The notes beneath the pieces were generated by a model that was not told the DNA's origin, searched no databases, and worked only from the letters and a program-made list of their open reading frames with translations. The translations under genes and the position numbers were made by a program. Shown one piece after another: positions 26,823-35,229 of a stretch of 64,000 nt of DNA. The stretch is taken from positions 3,505,501 through 3,569,500 of the forward strand of contig NZ_CP009452.1 in NCBI RefSeq assembly GCF_001278035.1, given 5' to 3'. The stretch's first letter is position 1, and each line of letters opens with the position of its first letter. Source of the DNA: Sphingopyxis sp. 113P3 (lineage in GTDB: Bacteria; Pseudomonadota; Alphaproteobacteria; Sphingomonadales; Sphingomonadaceae).

Positions 26823-27197
26823 TCACAAGATCCGGGCGAAGGTTGCAGCCGATCCCCGTGCGCGCGACCCCGCGCCTTTCACGCCGGGCTGCACGTCCTT
26901 CGCGGAAATGCCCGACAAGGCGCAGAGCAGCTTTGCCGTGCTTTCCAGCGCATCCGGCGCGAGGCTGTAGAAGACCAGCTTAGCATCGCGGCGCGTCTGC
27001 ACCAGCTCCGCTTTGCGCAGGATGGCAAGCTGTTGCGACAGGCCCGGTTGGCCGATGCCGGTCATGGTTTCGAGTTCACCGACTGACTTCTCGCCATTCT
27101 CGAGCAGCGTCCGCATGAGCTTTAGCCGCACGTCATGTCCGAGCGCCTTCAGAATGTCGGTGATCGCATCGAGTTCGCTATCGGTGAATGTCGTCAC
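26823..27197 (-). CDS. ArsR-family transcriptional regulator
   Basis: A 124-residue winged-helix regulator: ITDILKALGHDVRLKLMRTL, recognition helix GQPGLSQQLAILRKAELVQTRR, wing LVFYSLAP. It has a single Cys (KLLCALSG), so it is not a classical metal or two-Cys persulfide sensor. The GTG start overlaps the peroxiredoxin stop (GTGA), making a two-gene operon. The C-terminal 30 residues are basic and poorly conserved. It probably controls the peroxiredoxin gene, and perhaps the facing trxC and the genes beyond. Confidence 0.85.
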   Translation of the reverse strand: MTTFTDSELDAITDILKALGHDVRLKLMRTLLENGEKSVGELETMTGIGQPGLSQQLAILRKAELVQTRRDAKLVFYSLAPDALESTAKLLCALSGISAKDVQPGVKGAGSRARGSAATFARIL

Positions 27198-27859
27198 TTG
27201 CCTGCCTTTTTGTGCTTGTCGGGCCGCGTCCGGTGGAACCAGCAGGCATCGCCTGCCGCATCGAGCGCGGAATCCTGATCCTGATAGGGCGGGAGCAGCA
27301 CGTCATCGCCAGGGCGCCAGCCTTCGGGCGTGACCACATTGTCGCTGTCGACCATTTGTAGCGCGGCGACGACGCGCAGCAGCTCCTCTACCGAGCGGCC
27401 AATAGTGGCGGGATAGCAGAGCTTGGCGCGAACGATGCCGTCGGGGTCGATGAAGAAGGTCGCACGGAGCGTCGCCGCGTCGGGCGCATCGTCGGCGATC
27501 ATTCCGTAAGCACGGCCGATGACCATCGAGGGATCTTCGACTATCGGAAAACCAACCGTGACACCGAAATGCTCATGGATCGCCCGTATCCATCCGAGGT
27601 GCGAATAGAGGCTGTCGACCGAGATCGCGACAAGCGCGCAGTTGAGCGCTTTGAACCGCTCCCCGGCGCGCGAGAGCGCGACGAATTCACTGGTGCAGAC
27701 GGGCGTGAAGTCCGCAGGGTGGGAGAACAGCAACACCCAGCGGCCGCGATAGTCGGACAGGCTCATTTCGCCCAGGGTCGTGCGCGCCTGAAAATTGGGC
27801 GCGGCATCGCCGATCTGGACCGGCGAACAGACGCCACTCTCATTTGCGCTGGGATTCAA
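27194..27859 (-). CDS. Peroxiredoxin (Prx6-like, AhpC/TSA family)
   Basis: A 221-residue peroxiredoxin. The peroxidatic site PADFTPVCTSEF has Cys55, and the resolving region is extended as in the Prx6/1-Cys class (RVVAALQMVDSDNVVTPEGW). It reduces hydrogen peroxide or organic peroxides with thioredoxin-type donors. It is about 60 percent alike by eye to the peroxiredoxin at 28619. It is divergent from trxC, a plausible electron donor, and overlaps the ArsR start. Confidence 0.9.
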   Translation of the reverse strand: MNPSANESGVCSPVQIGDAAPNFQARTTLGEMSLSDYRGRWVLLFSHPADFTPVCTSEFVALSRAGERFKALNCALVAISVDSLYSHLGWIRAIHEHFGVTVGFPIVEDPSMVIGRAYGMIADDAPDAATLRATFFIDPDGIVRAKLCYPATIGRSVEELLRVVAALQMVDSDNVVTPEGWRPGDDVLLPPYQDQDSALDAAGDACWFHRTRPDKHKKAGK

Positions 27860-27965
27860 ATTTCCTACTCCTGAAGGGAGGCAAGTCTTGAACCCCCTTT
27901 CTTACACGGTTACATCATGCGGGTAAACGATTAAGCAGCGATAGCGTTCCATAGGAGATGTCCGC

Positions 27966-28409
27966 ATGTCCGAGTCCCAGCTTGTGGTTTGCCCGGTCTG
28001 TGCGAGCATCAACCGGGTTCCGGCTGCGAAGATCGGCGCTGCGCCCAATTGCGGGCGATGCTCGATGCCGCTGTTCCAGGGCCAGCCTGTCGATGTCGAC
28101 GCCACCGCCTTCGACCGCCATGTGGGGCGCGGAAGTCTGCCTGTTCTCGTGGATTTCTGGGCAAGCTGGTGCGGGCCGTGCCGCGCGATGGCCCCGGCGT
28201 TCAAGGCGGCCGCCGCCGAACTGGAACCGCATGTCCGTCTGCTGAAGGTCGATACCGAGGCCGAGCAGGGCATATCGGGGCGCTACCGCATCCAGTCGAT
28301 CCCGACGCTGATACTCTTCAAGGGCGGCCGCGAGATCGCACGTCAGGCCGGGGCGATGGACCGCGCGCGACTCGTCGCATGGGTAAGACAGGCTCTCGCC
28401 GCCGCCTGA
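27966..28409 (+). CDS. trxC: Thioredoxin 2 (TrxC) with N-terminal zinc finger
   Basis: A 147-residue TrxC. The zinc-binding cysteines are Cys9, Cys12, Cys29 and Cys32 (CPVC and CGRC). The thioredoxin domain follows with active site WCGPC at Cys69 and Cys72 and cis-Pro in QSIPTLILF. AGGAGATGTCC lies upstream of the ATG. It is a cytoplasmic disulfide reductase induced by oxidants in other bacteria, and here it sits between two peroxiredoxin genes. It is divergent from the Prx-ArsR pair. Confidence 0.93.
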   Translation: MSESQLVVCPVCASINRVPAAKIGAAPNCGRCSMPLFQGQPVDVDATAFDRHVGRGSLPVLVDFWASWCGPCRAMAPAFKAAAAELEPHVRLLKVDTEAEQGISGRYRIQSIPTLILFKGGREIARQAGAMDRARLVAWVRQALAAA

Positions 28410-28546
28410 TTCGGGCCGCGATCACCCTATAAATTAGATTAAATGATGCTTTGAAGCGTTTGCGCGCCCGCTTTTGCGCGCCGCGAATCCGGCCTTTGCC
28501 GCCGCTTTCGGAAAAGATTGAAAAATCCGATCAGAGGAATTAGGTT

Positions 28547-28562
28547 TATCGTGTTCTCACGA
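28547..28562. promoter_or_regulatory. Inverted repeat upstream of the peroxiredoxin-MBL-TauE operon
   Basis: ATCGTG (28547-28552) and CACGAT (28557-28562) form a perfect 6-bp inverted repeat with TTCT between, in a 209-base gap that is AT-rich compared with its surroundings. It lies about 57 bases before the peroxiredoxin start and could be an operator. The protein that binds it is unknown; the ArsR at 26823 is a candidate. Confidence 0.4.
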
Positions 28563-28618
28563 TTAATAGAAATGTGTATCTAATGTCTGTCACCCGCTCA
28601 CTCACAGGAGACGATAAA

Positions 28619-29263
28619 ATGACAGACGTGGCCGCCCCCTCCATGCCCCGGATCAACGAACCGGCGCCGGCCTTCAAGGCAAAGACCACCCACGGCGAAC
28701 GCTCGCTCGACGATTACAAGGGCAAGTGGCTGGTCCTCTTCTCCCACCCCGCGGACTTCACCCCGGTCTGCACGACCGAGTTCATGGGCTTCGCAAAGGC
28801 GGCCGATCGCTTCAAGGCGCTCAATTGCGAGCTGCTGGGCCTCTCCATCGACTCCGTGCATTCGCACATCGCCTGGATGCGCAGCATCGAGGAGAAGTTC
28901 GGCGTCGAGATCACCTTCCCGATCATCGACGACCTGTCGATGAACGTCGCCAGGGCCTTCGGCATGATCCATCCCGGCGCGTCGGACACCTCCGCCGTGC
29001 GGGCGACCTTCCTGATCGACCCCGAAGGCGTCATCCGGGCAATGGTCTATTACCCGATGTCGAACGGCCGCTCGGTCGACGAGTTCGTCCGCCTGCTGAC
29101 CGCGCTTCAGACGTCCGACGCGAACAAGGTCGCGACGCCCGAAAACTGGCAGCCCGGTGAACCCGTGATCGTGCCGCCGCCCGCGACCGCCGAGGCCGCC
29201 AAGGCGCGCAAGGACGAGGGCTACGACTACACCGACTGGTATTTCAGCAAGAAGACACTCTGA
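28619..29263 (+). CDS. Peroxiredoxin (Prx6-like, AhpC/TSA family), second copy
   Basis: A 214-residue peroxiredoxin with peroxidatic Cys51 in ADFTPVCTTEF. The Prx6-type C-terminal arm ends EGYDYTDWYFSKKTL. I start at the ATG at 28619, with CAGGAGACG before it; an upstream start at 28574 lacks a ribosome site. It heads a run of four or more plus-strand genes (MBL hydrolase, TauE, methyltransferase). A strong stem-loop separates it from the MBL gene and may set their relative levels. Confidence 0.92.
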   Translation: MTDVAAPSMPRINEPAPAFKAKTTHGERSLDDYKGKWLVLFSHPADFTPVCTTEFMGFAKAADRFKALNCELLGLSIDSVHSHIAWMRSIEEKFGVEITFPIIDDLSMNVARAFGMIHPGASDTSAVRATFLIDPEGVIRAMVYYPMSNGRSVDEFVRLLTALQTSDANKVATPENWQPGEPVIVPPPATAEAAKARKDEGYDYTDWYFSKKTL

Positions 29264-29272
29264 GCCGGTCGG

Positions 29273-29312
29273 GCCGGCTTCGCGCGCCCCTCCCCCTTAG
29301 CGCGAAGCCGGC
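29273..29312 (+). other. Intergenic stem-loop between peroxiredoxin and MBL genes
   Basis: GCCGGCTTCGCGC (29273-29285) and GCGCGAAGCCGGC (29300-29312) are perfect 13-bp inverted repeats with a 14-base pyrimidine-rich loop. No T-run follows, so it is more likely a processing or stability element than a full terminator. Confidence 0.6.
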
Positions 29313-29343
29313 ACACCCGCTTATCGAATGAAAGGACAAGGCC

Positions 29344-30264
29344 ATGACCGATCCGCAAATCCGTGAAGCCGCCCGCATTGTCGAGGCCGCGAGCAATGCG
29401 CGGCCCGCGGTCATCCGCAGCTTCTTCGACGAGAACACGTTCACCGTGACCCACGTCATCTCCGATCCCGCGACCGCCAAGGCTGCGATCATCGACAGCG
29501 TGCTCGATTTCGAGCCGGCTTCGGGGCGCACGTCCTTCGCGTCGGCTGACAAGGTGATCGACTATATCCATAGCGAAGGTCTTGAGGTCGAATGGCTGCT
29601 CGAGACGCACGCTCATGCCGACCATCTCTCAGCCGCGCCCTATCTTCAGGAGAAGTTGGGAGGCACGCTCGCGATCGGCCGTCATATCCTCACAGTGCAG
29701 GAGGTGTTCGGCAAGATCTTCAACGAGGGCACGCGTTTCGCCCGCGACGGCTCGCAGTTCGACCGCCTGTTCGATGACGGCGACCGCTTCAAGGTCGGGT
29801 CGATCGAGGCGATCGCGTTGCATGTTCCCGGCCACACCCCCGCCGACATGACCTATGTGATCGGCGATGCGGCGTTCATCGGCGACACGCTGTTCATGCC
29901 CGACTATGGCACGGCCCGCGCGGACTTCCCCGGTGGAGACGCCCGCACGCTTTTCCGGTCCATCCGGCGCCTGCTCTCGCTGCCCGATCAGACGGGCTTG
30001 CATCTCTGCCACGACTACAAGGCCCCTGGGCGCGACACCTATGCCTGGGAGACGTCGGTGGGAGAGGAGCGCGAACATAATGTCCATGTCCGCGATGGAG
30101 TGAGCGAGGACCAGTTCGTGGCCATGCGCGAGACGCGGGACGCGACGCTCGGAATGCCCCGGCTGATCCTGCCGTCCATTCAGGTCAACATGCGCGGCGG
30201 TCACATGCCGGAGCCGGAAGACAACGGCACCAGCTATCTGAAGCTCCCGGTCAACACGCTGTAA
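29344..30264 (+). CDS. blh: MBL-fold persulfide dioxygenase-like hydrolase (Blh/ETHE1-like)
   Basis: A 306-residue metallo-beta-lactamase-fold protein. The metal motif THAHADH spans 88-94. Further ligands are His in HVPGHTPADM and Asp in AAFIGDTLF, followed by HDYKAPGRD. The single-iron ETHE1/Blh group oxidises glutathione persulfide to sulfite, and the arrangement here fits that group better than glyoxalase II. The downstream TauE gene could export the sulfite formed. The gene starts after AAAGGACAAGGCC. The symbol is by similarity of motif and context and is less certain than the fold. Confidence 0.82.
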   Translation: MTDPQIREAARIVEAASNARPAVIRSFFDENTFTVTHVISDPATAKAAIIDSVLDFEPASGRTSFASADKVIDYIHSEGLEVEWLLETHAHADHLSAAPYLQEKLGGTLAIGRHILTVQEVFGKIFNEGTRFARDGSQFDRLFDDGDRFKVGSIEAIALHVPGHTPADMTYVIGDAAFIGDTLFMPDYGTARADFPGGDARTLFRSIRRLLSLPDQTGLHLCHDYKAPGRDTYAWETSVGEEREHNVHVRDGVSEDQFVAMRETRDATLGMPRLILPSIQVNMRGGHMPEPEDNGTSYLKLPVNTL

Positions 30265-30268
30265 GGCC

Positions 30269-31057
30269 ATGACGCTCGAACCTGTCCAATATCTGCTCGG
30301 AGCCGGATCGGGTTCGCTCGTCGGCTTCACGCTCGGCCTCGTGGGGGGCGGCGGGTCGATCCTCGCCGTCCCCCTCATGGTCTATCTCGTCGGCGTCGCC
30401 TCGCCCCATGTCGCGATCGGCACCAGCGCGCTCGCGGTTGCCGCCAATGCCGGCGCCAATCTCGTTCCCCATGCCCGTCAGCGCACGATCAAGTGGCGCT
30501 GCGCGGGCATGTTCGCCGCCGCCGGCGTCGCGGGGGCCTATGCCGGATCGACGCTCGGCAAGGCCTTCGACGGCCAGAAGCTGCTGTTCCTGTTCGCGCT
30601 GTTGATGATCCTGGTCGGCGCACTCATGCTGAAGAAGCGCGGCGATCCCGGCAATCCCGATGTCCAGTGCCGCCGTGAGAACGCGCCCAAGGTGATTGGC
30701 TATGGCAGCGCCACCGGCCTGTTCTCCGGTTTCTTCGGCATCGGCGGGGGCTTCCTGATCGTTCCGGGGCTGATGGCTTCGACGGGGATGCCGATGCGCA
30801 ATGCCGTCGGATCGTCGTTGGTCGCGGTAACGGCCTTCGGTCTTACGGCCGCGCTCAACTATGCCTTTTCCGGGCTGGTCGATTGGGGACTTGCCGCGGT
30901 GTTCATCGGCGGCGGCATCGTCGGCGGTATCACCGGCGCAGCACTTTCGCACCGGCTGTCGGGTCACAAGGGCGCGCTCAATACGATCTTCGCCCTGCTG
31001 ATCTTCGTGGTCGCCGCCTACATGCTGTGGCGCAGCGCGGCCGCAATCTGGAATTGA
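30269..31057 (+). CDS. TauE/SafE-family sulfite/anion exporter
   Basis: A 262-residue membrane protein with about eight helices in two repeats. GFTLGLVGGGGSILAVPLMVY opens the first repeat, and SGFFGIGGGFLIVPGLM opens the second, which is the TauE/SafE hallmark. It lies 4 bases after the MBL gene. Family members export sulfite, sulfoacetate or related anions, so it may remove sulfite made by persulfide oxidation. It is complete. Confidence 0.88.
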   Translation: MTLEPVQYLLGAGSGSLVGFTLGLVGGGGSILAVPLMVYLVGVASPHVAIGTSALAVAANAGANLVPHARQRTIKWRCAGMFAAAGVAGAYAGSTLGKAFDGQKLLFLFALLMILVGALMLKKRGDPGNPDVQCRRENAPKVIGYGSATGLFSGFFGIGGGFLIVPGLMASTGMPMRNAVGSSLVAVTAFGLTAALNYAFSGLVDWGLAAVFIGGGIVGGITGAALSHRLSGHKGALNTIFALLIFVVAAYMLWRSAAAIWN

Positions 31058-31086
31058 TTTTTCGCAACTATGATGGGAGGACTTTG

Positions 31087-31947
31087 ATGGACGATGCTGG
31101 CGAGAATCTGGACAGCCTTGCCGCGCATGATTGGGCAGGCCAGGCAGGCACGCGCTGGCTCGCCCAGCTCGACCGTTTCGAGAGCATGATCGAGCCGATC
31201 GGCAAGGCGCTGCTCGCCCAGGCCGCCTATACCGCCAGCGAAACGGTGGTCGACGTTGGGTGCGGCGGAGGCTGGACGACCCGGCAGATCGCCGCGGCCG
31301 TCGGGAATACCGGATTTGCGCTGGGCCTCGACATATCGGCCGATCTCGTGGCGGCCGCGAGCGAACGGGCAACGCGCGCAGGCCTCGCCAATATCCGCTT
31401 CGAGCAAGGCGATGCGGCGATAGCCATGCCGGAGGAAGCGCCGTTCGATCGGCTGTTCTCGCGCTTCGGCTCGATGTTCTTCGCCCAGCCATACCCTGCC
31501 TTCGCCAATCTGCGCCGGATGCTCCGCGAAGGCGGGCGGCTCGACATTGCGGTCTGGGCGCCGGTCGCCGAGAATCCCTGGCAGCGCAGCATCATGGGAG
31601 TCTTCAGCGAGCAAATCGACTTGCCGACGCCTCAGCCGCGTGCGCCGGGGCCATTCGCGCTGGCCGAACAGGACTATGCGATCGACCTTCTGCAAAGCGC
31701 GGGATTCTCCGACATCAAGTTCGATGTCTGGACCGGCGATCAGCGCATTGGCGGACCCGGCAGCGATGCCGAGAGCGCCGCGCGTTTCGTGCTGGACGGA
31801 ATGCACATCGGCGATCTCGTTCGGCCGAGCGGCGCAGAGGTGCGTGAGGCCATTCAGCGGGATCTTGCCGCGCTGTTCGAGCGCAACCGCGACGATGACG
31901 GCGTTCGCATGGGCGCCAAGGCCTGGCTGGTAAGCGCCAGCGCGTGA
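31087..31947 (+). CDS. SAM-dependent methyltransferase
   Basis: A 286-residue class I methyltransferase. Motif I is VVDVGCGGGWTT at about 54-65, LGLDISADLVAAA is motif II, and the catalytic region has FDRLFSRFGSMFF. The ATG at 31087 follows GGGAGGAC. It is the fourth gene in the run beginning with the peroxiredoxin at 28619 and is followed by a small gene. The substrate is unknown. Thiol or small-molecule methylation would fit the island but is not shown. Confidence 0.82.
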   Translation: MDDAGENLDSLAAHDWAGQAGTRWLAQLDRFESMIEPIGKALLAQAAYTASETVVDVGCGGGWTTRQIAAAVGNTGFALGLDISADLVAAASERATRAGLANIRFEQGDAAIAMPEEAPFDRLFSRFGSMFFAQPYPAFANLRRMLREGGRLDIAVWAPVAENPWQRSIMGVFSEQIDLPTPQPRAPGPFALAEQDYAIDLLQSAGFSDIKFDVWTGDQRIGGPGSDAESAARFVLDGMHIGDLVRPSGAEVREAIQRDLAALFERNRDDDGVRMGAKAWLVSASA

Positions 31948-31974
31948 TCGGCATATCTGGGGGAGGACGACATA

Positions 31975-32223
31975 ATGGATAGAAAGAAACTGTCGCTGCG
32001 ACTGAAAGCGGGCGACGCGGGCAATGAGGCAATCCTGACCGATGAAATCATGACCGCGCAGGCGCTTCTCGAAGAACATGGGCCGCGAGCCGGACAAGTG
32101 CTTGTCGACGAAGCACAGGCCGCCATCAAGGCCGGGGACGACAGCCGCGTATCCTATCTGGAAAGGGTGCGTGTCGCCACGTTGACGATCGAGGACGTGC
32201 CGCCCGCTCAGCGCCCTCAATGA
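31975..32223 (+). CDS. Small hypothetical protein
   Basis: An 82-residue charged helical protein, MDRKKLSLRLKAGDAGNEAI and onward, with no membrane segment and no Cys. GGGGGAGGAC precedes the ATG. It follows the methyltransferase by 27 bases and ends within the 3' end of the convergent TonB gene (7-base overlap). I do not recognise a family. The good ribosome site and codon use support a real gene. Confidence 0.55.
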   Translation: MDRKKLSLRLKAGDAGNEAILTDEIMTAQALLEEHGPRAGQVLVDEAQAAIKAGDDSRVSYLERVRVATLTIEDVPPAQRPQ

Positions 32224-32933
32224 AAGCTGAAGGGGATCGTGAAGACGAGCTGGTCCCCTTCCACCGTCGCGGGAGGCGGTGGAAAGGGACCAGCATTGCG
32301 GACCGTCCGGAGCGCTAAACGATCCAGCGCCGCGTTTCCGCTGGATGCCGCAAGCTCGACGGAAATCAGTTCGCCGGCACGACCGACGGCAAAGCGCACC
32401 ATGGCGACGCCGGACAGGTTTAGCCCCCTGGGCTTGCGCGCTGAAATTCGTGCCCAGAGCTGACCCTGATAGGACGCGAGCACGCTTTCGGCCTTGCTGT
32501 CAGGGGCCGGCGCAGGATCGACGGCAAAATTGGTCCGCGAAGGCCCGTCGATTGAAGGCATCAAGGGCGTCGGTGGCGACGTCGATGACAGCGGGGCACC
32601 CACCGGCGAAGGCGCTGGGGCGGCCGCCTGCTTCCTCGTTTGCGCTGAAGCGATTGCCATTCCAGATTGCGGATCGGGCGGCCGCTTGATCTCACGCGGC
32701 CGAGAAGGCGGCACAGTGGGAGGCGGCGGCGTTGGCGTGAACAGTGTGAAGCTGCTCACTTCCCGGCGCGACACCGACGACACCAAGCCTGAAAGATTGG
32801 CGTCCAGAGCTACCAGCAAAGCCAGGCAGCACGTTGCAGCAGCCAGACCCGCGCCCAAACGCTGCGACAAGGCGGGGGACAGGCCATCGCCTGTCCCCCG
32901 CCCCTGCACCAAGGATTTTCGTTCCGAACGCAT
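32217..32933 (-). CDS. TonB-family energy transducer
   Basis: A 238-residue TonB-like protein. There is a single N-terminal membrane helix at about 28-48. A Pro-rich periplasmic spacer follows (TPTPPPPTVPPSRPREIKRP), then a C-terminal TonB domain with SVLASYQGQLWARISARKP and GNAALDRLALRTVRNAGPFP. It transmits proton-motive energy to an outer membrane receptor. It starts 5 bases after the stop of the receptor gene on the same strand with no separate ribosome site, so it is probably coupled and dedicated to that receptor. Confidence 0.88.
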   Translation of the reverse strand: MRSERKSLVQGRGTGDGLSPALSQRLGAGLAAATCCLALLVALDANLSGLVSSVSRREVSSFTLFTPTPPPPTVPPSRPREIKRPPDPQSGMAIASAQTRKQAAAPAPSPVGAPLSSTSPPTPLMPSIDGPSRTNFAVDPAPAPDSKAESVLASYQGQLWARISARKPRGLNLSGVAMVRFAVGRAGELISVELAASSGNAALDRLALRTVRNAGPFPPPPATVEGDQLVFTIPFSFH

Positions 32934-32938
32934 TGTCG

Positions 32939-35164
32939 TCAGAACGAGATCGTGACGCCTGCGTTGACCGACCGCCCCCGGCCCGGGACCGGGCGAAGAA
33001 CGCCGGTCGCCTTCAGATCCCCGAGCGACATCCCGCCGAGCGGAGCATAATAGGCCGCGTCGAACAGATTGTCCGCGCCGAGCGTCAATCGCACATTGTC
33101 GATGCGATAGGCCAACTGGACGTCAAGCAGCGCATAGCTTCCCGTTCGCGGTTCATTGCGGGTCGGATCGACACGATCCTTCTCGCCGACGACGGTCAGG
33201 TCAATCCGGGTTTCCAGTCCGCCGATCCTATGTTCCAGCCCCAGCGCCGCGTTGAACGGCATCTGGTGATAGAGCGGTCCATGGTCCGCCAGGTTCTCGC
33301 CATGCAACCAGCTCGCGCGCGCGGTCAGTCGTGCGCTTCCTGCCGATGAGGACGACCAGAGCGGGACGGCGGCCGACAGGTCGATGCCATAAATCTCCGC
33401 CTTCTGGTTGGCGAATTGCAATTGATCGAAAGCGGTCGGTCTGCCCGCCGTGTCGGTAAAGTCCGCCAGCTTCACGGCGTCGATATAGTCGTCAACATGA
33501 GTGAAATAAGGCGCGATCTTCAGCGACCAGCCATCCTTGCCGCCGCCATGAACCGACAGAGCGGCGCTCAGCGTATCCGCCTTTTCCGGGCGAAGCGCGA
33601 GGTTGCCGACATAGCCATTCCCGTCCCCGAACCACCCGATCATCCGGCTCGCCATGCCGCCGCGGCCCCAGCTATACCGTTCGTAGATATTCGGCGAACG
33701 CACCTTCCGGGCATAGCCGAACTCGATTTCCGCATGAGGCGACAGCGCATATCGAGCAAGCAACGTGCCGCTCCAATTGCTATCGTGCCGCTTGCGGTCG
33801 GCTGCATTGAACGCGGCGGCCGCCATCACGTCGGCCATCTGCATCATTCCGGTGCCGTAGGGCGCGACCGTCCCCGTATTCATCCAGACCTGATCGTTGC
33901 GGATGCCGGCGACCAGCGTGAACCCGCGATCCCAGCTCTTTTCCCATTCGAGGAATGTGCCGAGACGATCGCGCTTCCCCCCGTTGACGTTGATGAAAGC
34001 ATTCGGCCCCATCATCATGTTTCCCGCGACGGGCGGCCAGAAATCGTTGAGCCACTGGTGTTGGAATTCATTGCCGAGACGCAGCGTTCCGGCACCGCCC
34101 AGCAGGATTTCGGCCTGGACCGCGTATCCGGCGCTATGGACTTCGGTGTTCATCGGCATTCCGCCAGTAGCCGTCCCACCCTTATCGGCGAGAAAGTTCA
34201 TGGCATGGTCGGTGTCGCGCCAACTCGCCCGCACATCGAGATTGCCCCAATCGAAGACGCCTGCATAGTGCCCGTTCAGGAACCAGGACTTGTTGGACGT
34301 CATGTCCATATATTGGTTGGGAAACCCCTCGTAGGGCGCGAAATGATAGCCGCCCTTCAGCTCGACCAAGCCGCTGCCGACCTGCGCGACCAGGCTCAGG
34401 CTGTGATCGGTCTTTGCATATTCGCTCGATCGCACGATGCCCAGCGATCCACCGCCCTTGAAATTGTCGGCCTGGGTATAGGAGCCATTATAGGTCAGGC
34501 TCATCTTGTCGCTCGCGGCCGTCATTGAAAGCGAACCGCCGAAGCCATCGCCATTGCTGCGATAGAAGGCCGAGATTTCACCTGTCAGCAGCGTATCGCC
34601 CTGTTTCGCGAAGCGGGGCGGAGCGCTCTCGACGCGGATGATCCCGCCGATGCTGTCGCCGCCATAGCTGACCGGCGAGACGCCCGTAATGACGTCGATC
34701 GCACCCACGGTCTGCGGATCGGTATAGGACAGGGGCGGATTCATATCGTTCGGGCAGGCCGAGGCGATCGCCACGCCGTCGACGAGCACGGTCAGGCGCT
34801 GCGCCTCCAAGCCGCGGATCACCGGCAGGGTCGAAAAGCCCCCGGCGCCGAAGCCGCTGACACCTGGCACGCTTTGAAGAATGGCGGCAGTATCACTCGA
34901 GCCGGCCTGAAGGTTGCGGAGGCGAGATGAGGAGATCCTTTCGCCCGATCCCGTCGACGGCGCTTCGCTGGCCGAGTCCACATCGACCTCCGGCAGCACA
35001 ATGCCATCCTGTGCAAAGGCCGGCGAGAGCGGGCAGCAGGCCAGCGCTGCGACGAAGGCGGGGGCAGCAATATCGCGTGCCAGGCGGGTCTTGAAAGCGG
35101 TAGCGCCGGCAGAAGCACGCGCCACAGGTGCCGCGCGCCGCGCGGCAAAATGCAAATTCGTCAT
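32939..35164 (-). CDS. TonB-dependent outer membrane receptor, OprC/NosA-like copper type
   Basis: A 741-residue receptor. A signal region ends near residue 51 (PLSPAFA), followed by the plug domain (LQAGSSDTAAILQSVPGVSG, then LPVIRGLEAQRL) and a 22-strand barrel ending GRGRSVNAGVTISF. CPNDM at 137-141 reproduces the CxxxM motif of Pseudomonas OprC (143-147), and HAM at 320-322 reproduces its HxM motif (323-325). Together these ligate copper. I chose the ATG at 35164, with AGGATT upstream, over an in-frame GTG at 35182. A DUF2946 gene upstream and TonB downstream complete the unit. Confidence 0.88.
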   Translation of the reverse strand: MTNLHFAARRAAPVARASAGATAFKTRLARDIAAPAFVAALACCPLSPAFAQDGIVLPEVDVDSASEAPSTGSGERISSSRLRNLQAGSSDTAAILQSVPGVSGFGAGGFSTLPVIRGLEAQRLTVLVDGVAIASACPNDMNPPLSYTDPQTVGAIDVITGVSPVSYGGDSIGGIIRVESAPPRFAKQGDTLLTGEISAFYRSNGDGFGGSLSMTAASDKMSLTYNGSYTQADNFKGGGSLGIVRSSEYAKTDHSLSLVAQVGSGLVELKGGYHFAPYEGFPNQYMDMTSNKSWFLNGHYAGVFDWGNLDVRASWRDTDHAMNFLADKGGTATGGMPMNTEVHSAGYAVQAEILLGGAGTLRLGNEFQHQWLNDFWPPVAGNMMMGPNAFINVNGGKRDRLGTFLEWEKSWDRGFTLVAGIRNDQVWMNTGTVAPYGTGMMQMADVMAAAAFNAADRKRHDSNWSGTLLARYALSPHAEIEFGYARKVRSPNIYERYSWGRGGMASRMIGWFGDGNGYVGNLALRPEKADTLSAALSVHGGGKDGWSLKIAPYFTHVDDYIDAVKLADFTDTAGRPTAFDQLQFANQKAEIYGIDLSAAVPLWSSSSAGSARLTARASWLHGENLADHGPLYHQMPFNAALGLEHRIGGLETRIDLTVVGEKDRVDPTRNEPRTGSYALLDVQLAYRIDNVRLTLGADNLFDAAYYAPLGGMSLGDLKATGVLRPVPGRGRSVNAGVTISF

Positions 35165-35229
35165 GTCGGAATCCTGATTCACATGGGACGCCCGATTGGG
35201 CGCCGTTCAACGCGGAAATGTTGAGTGAA

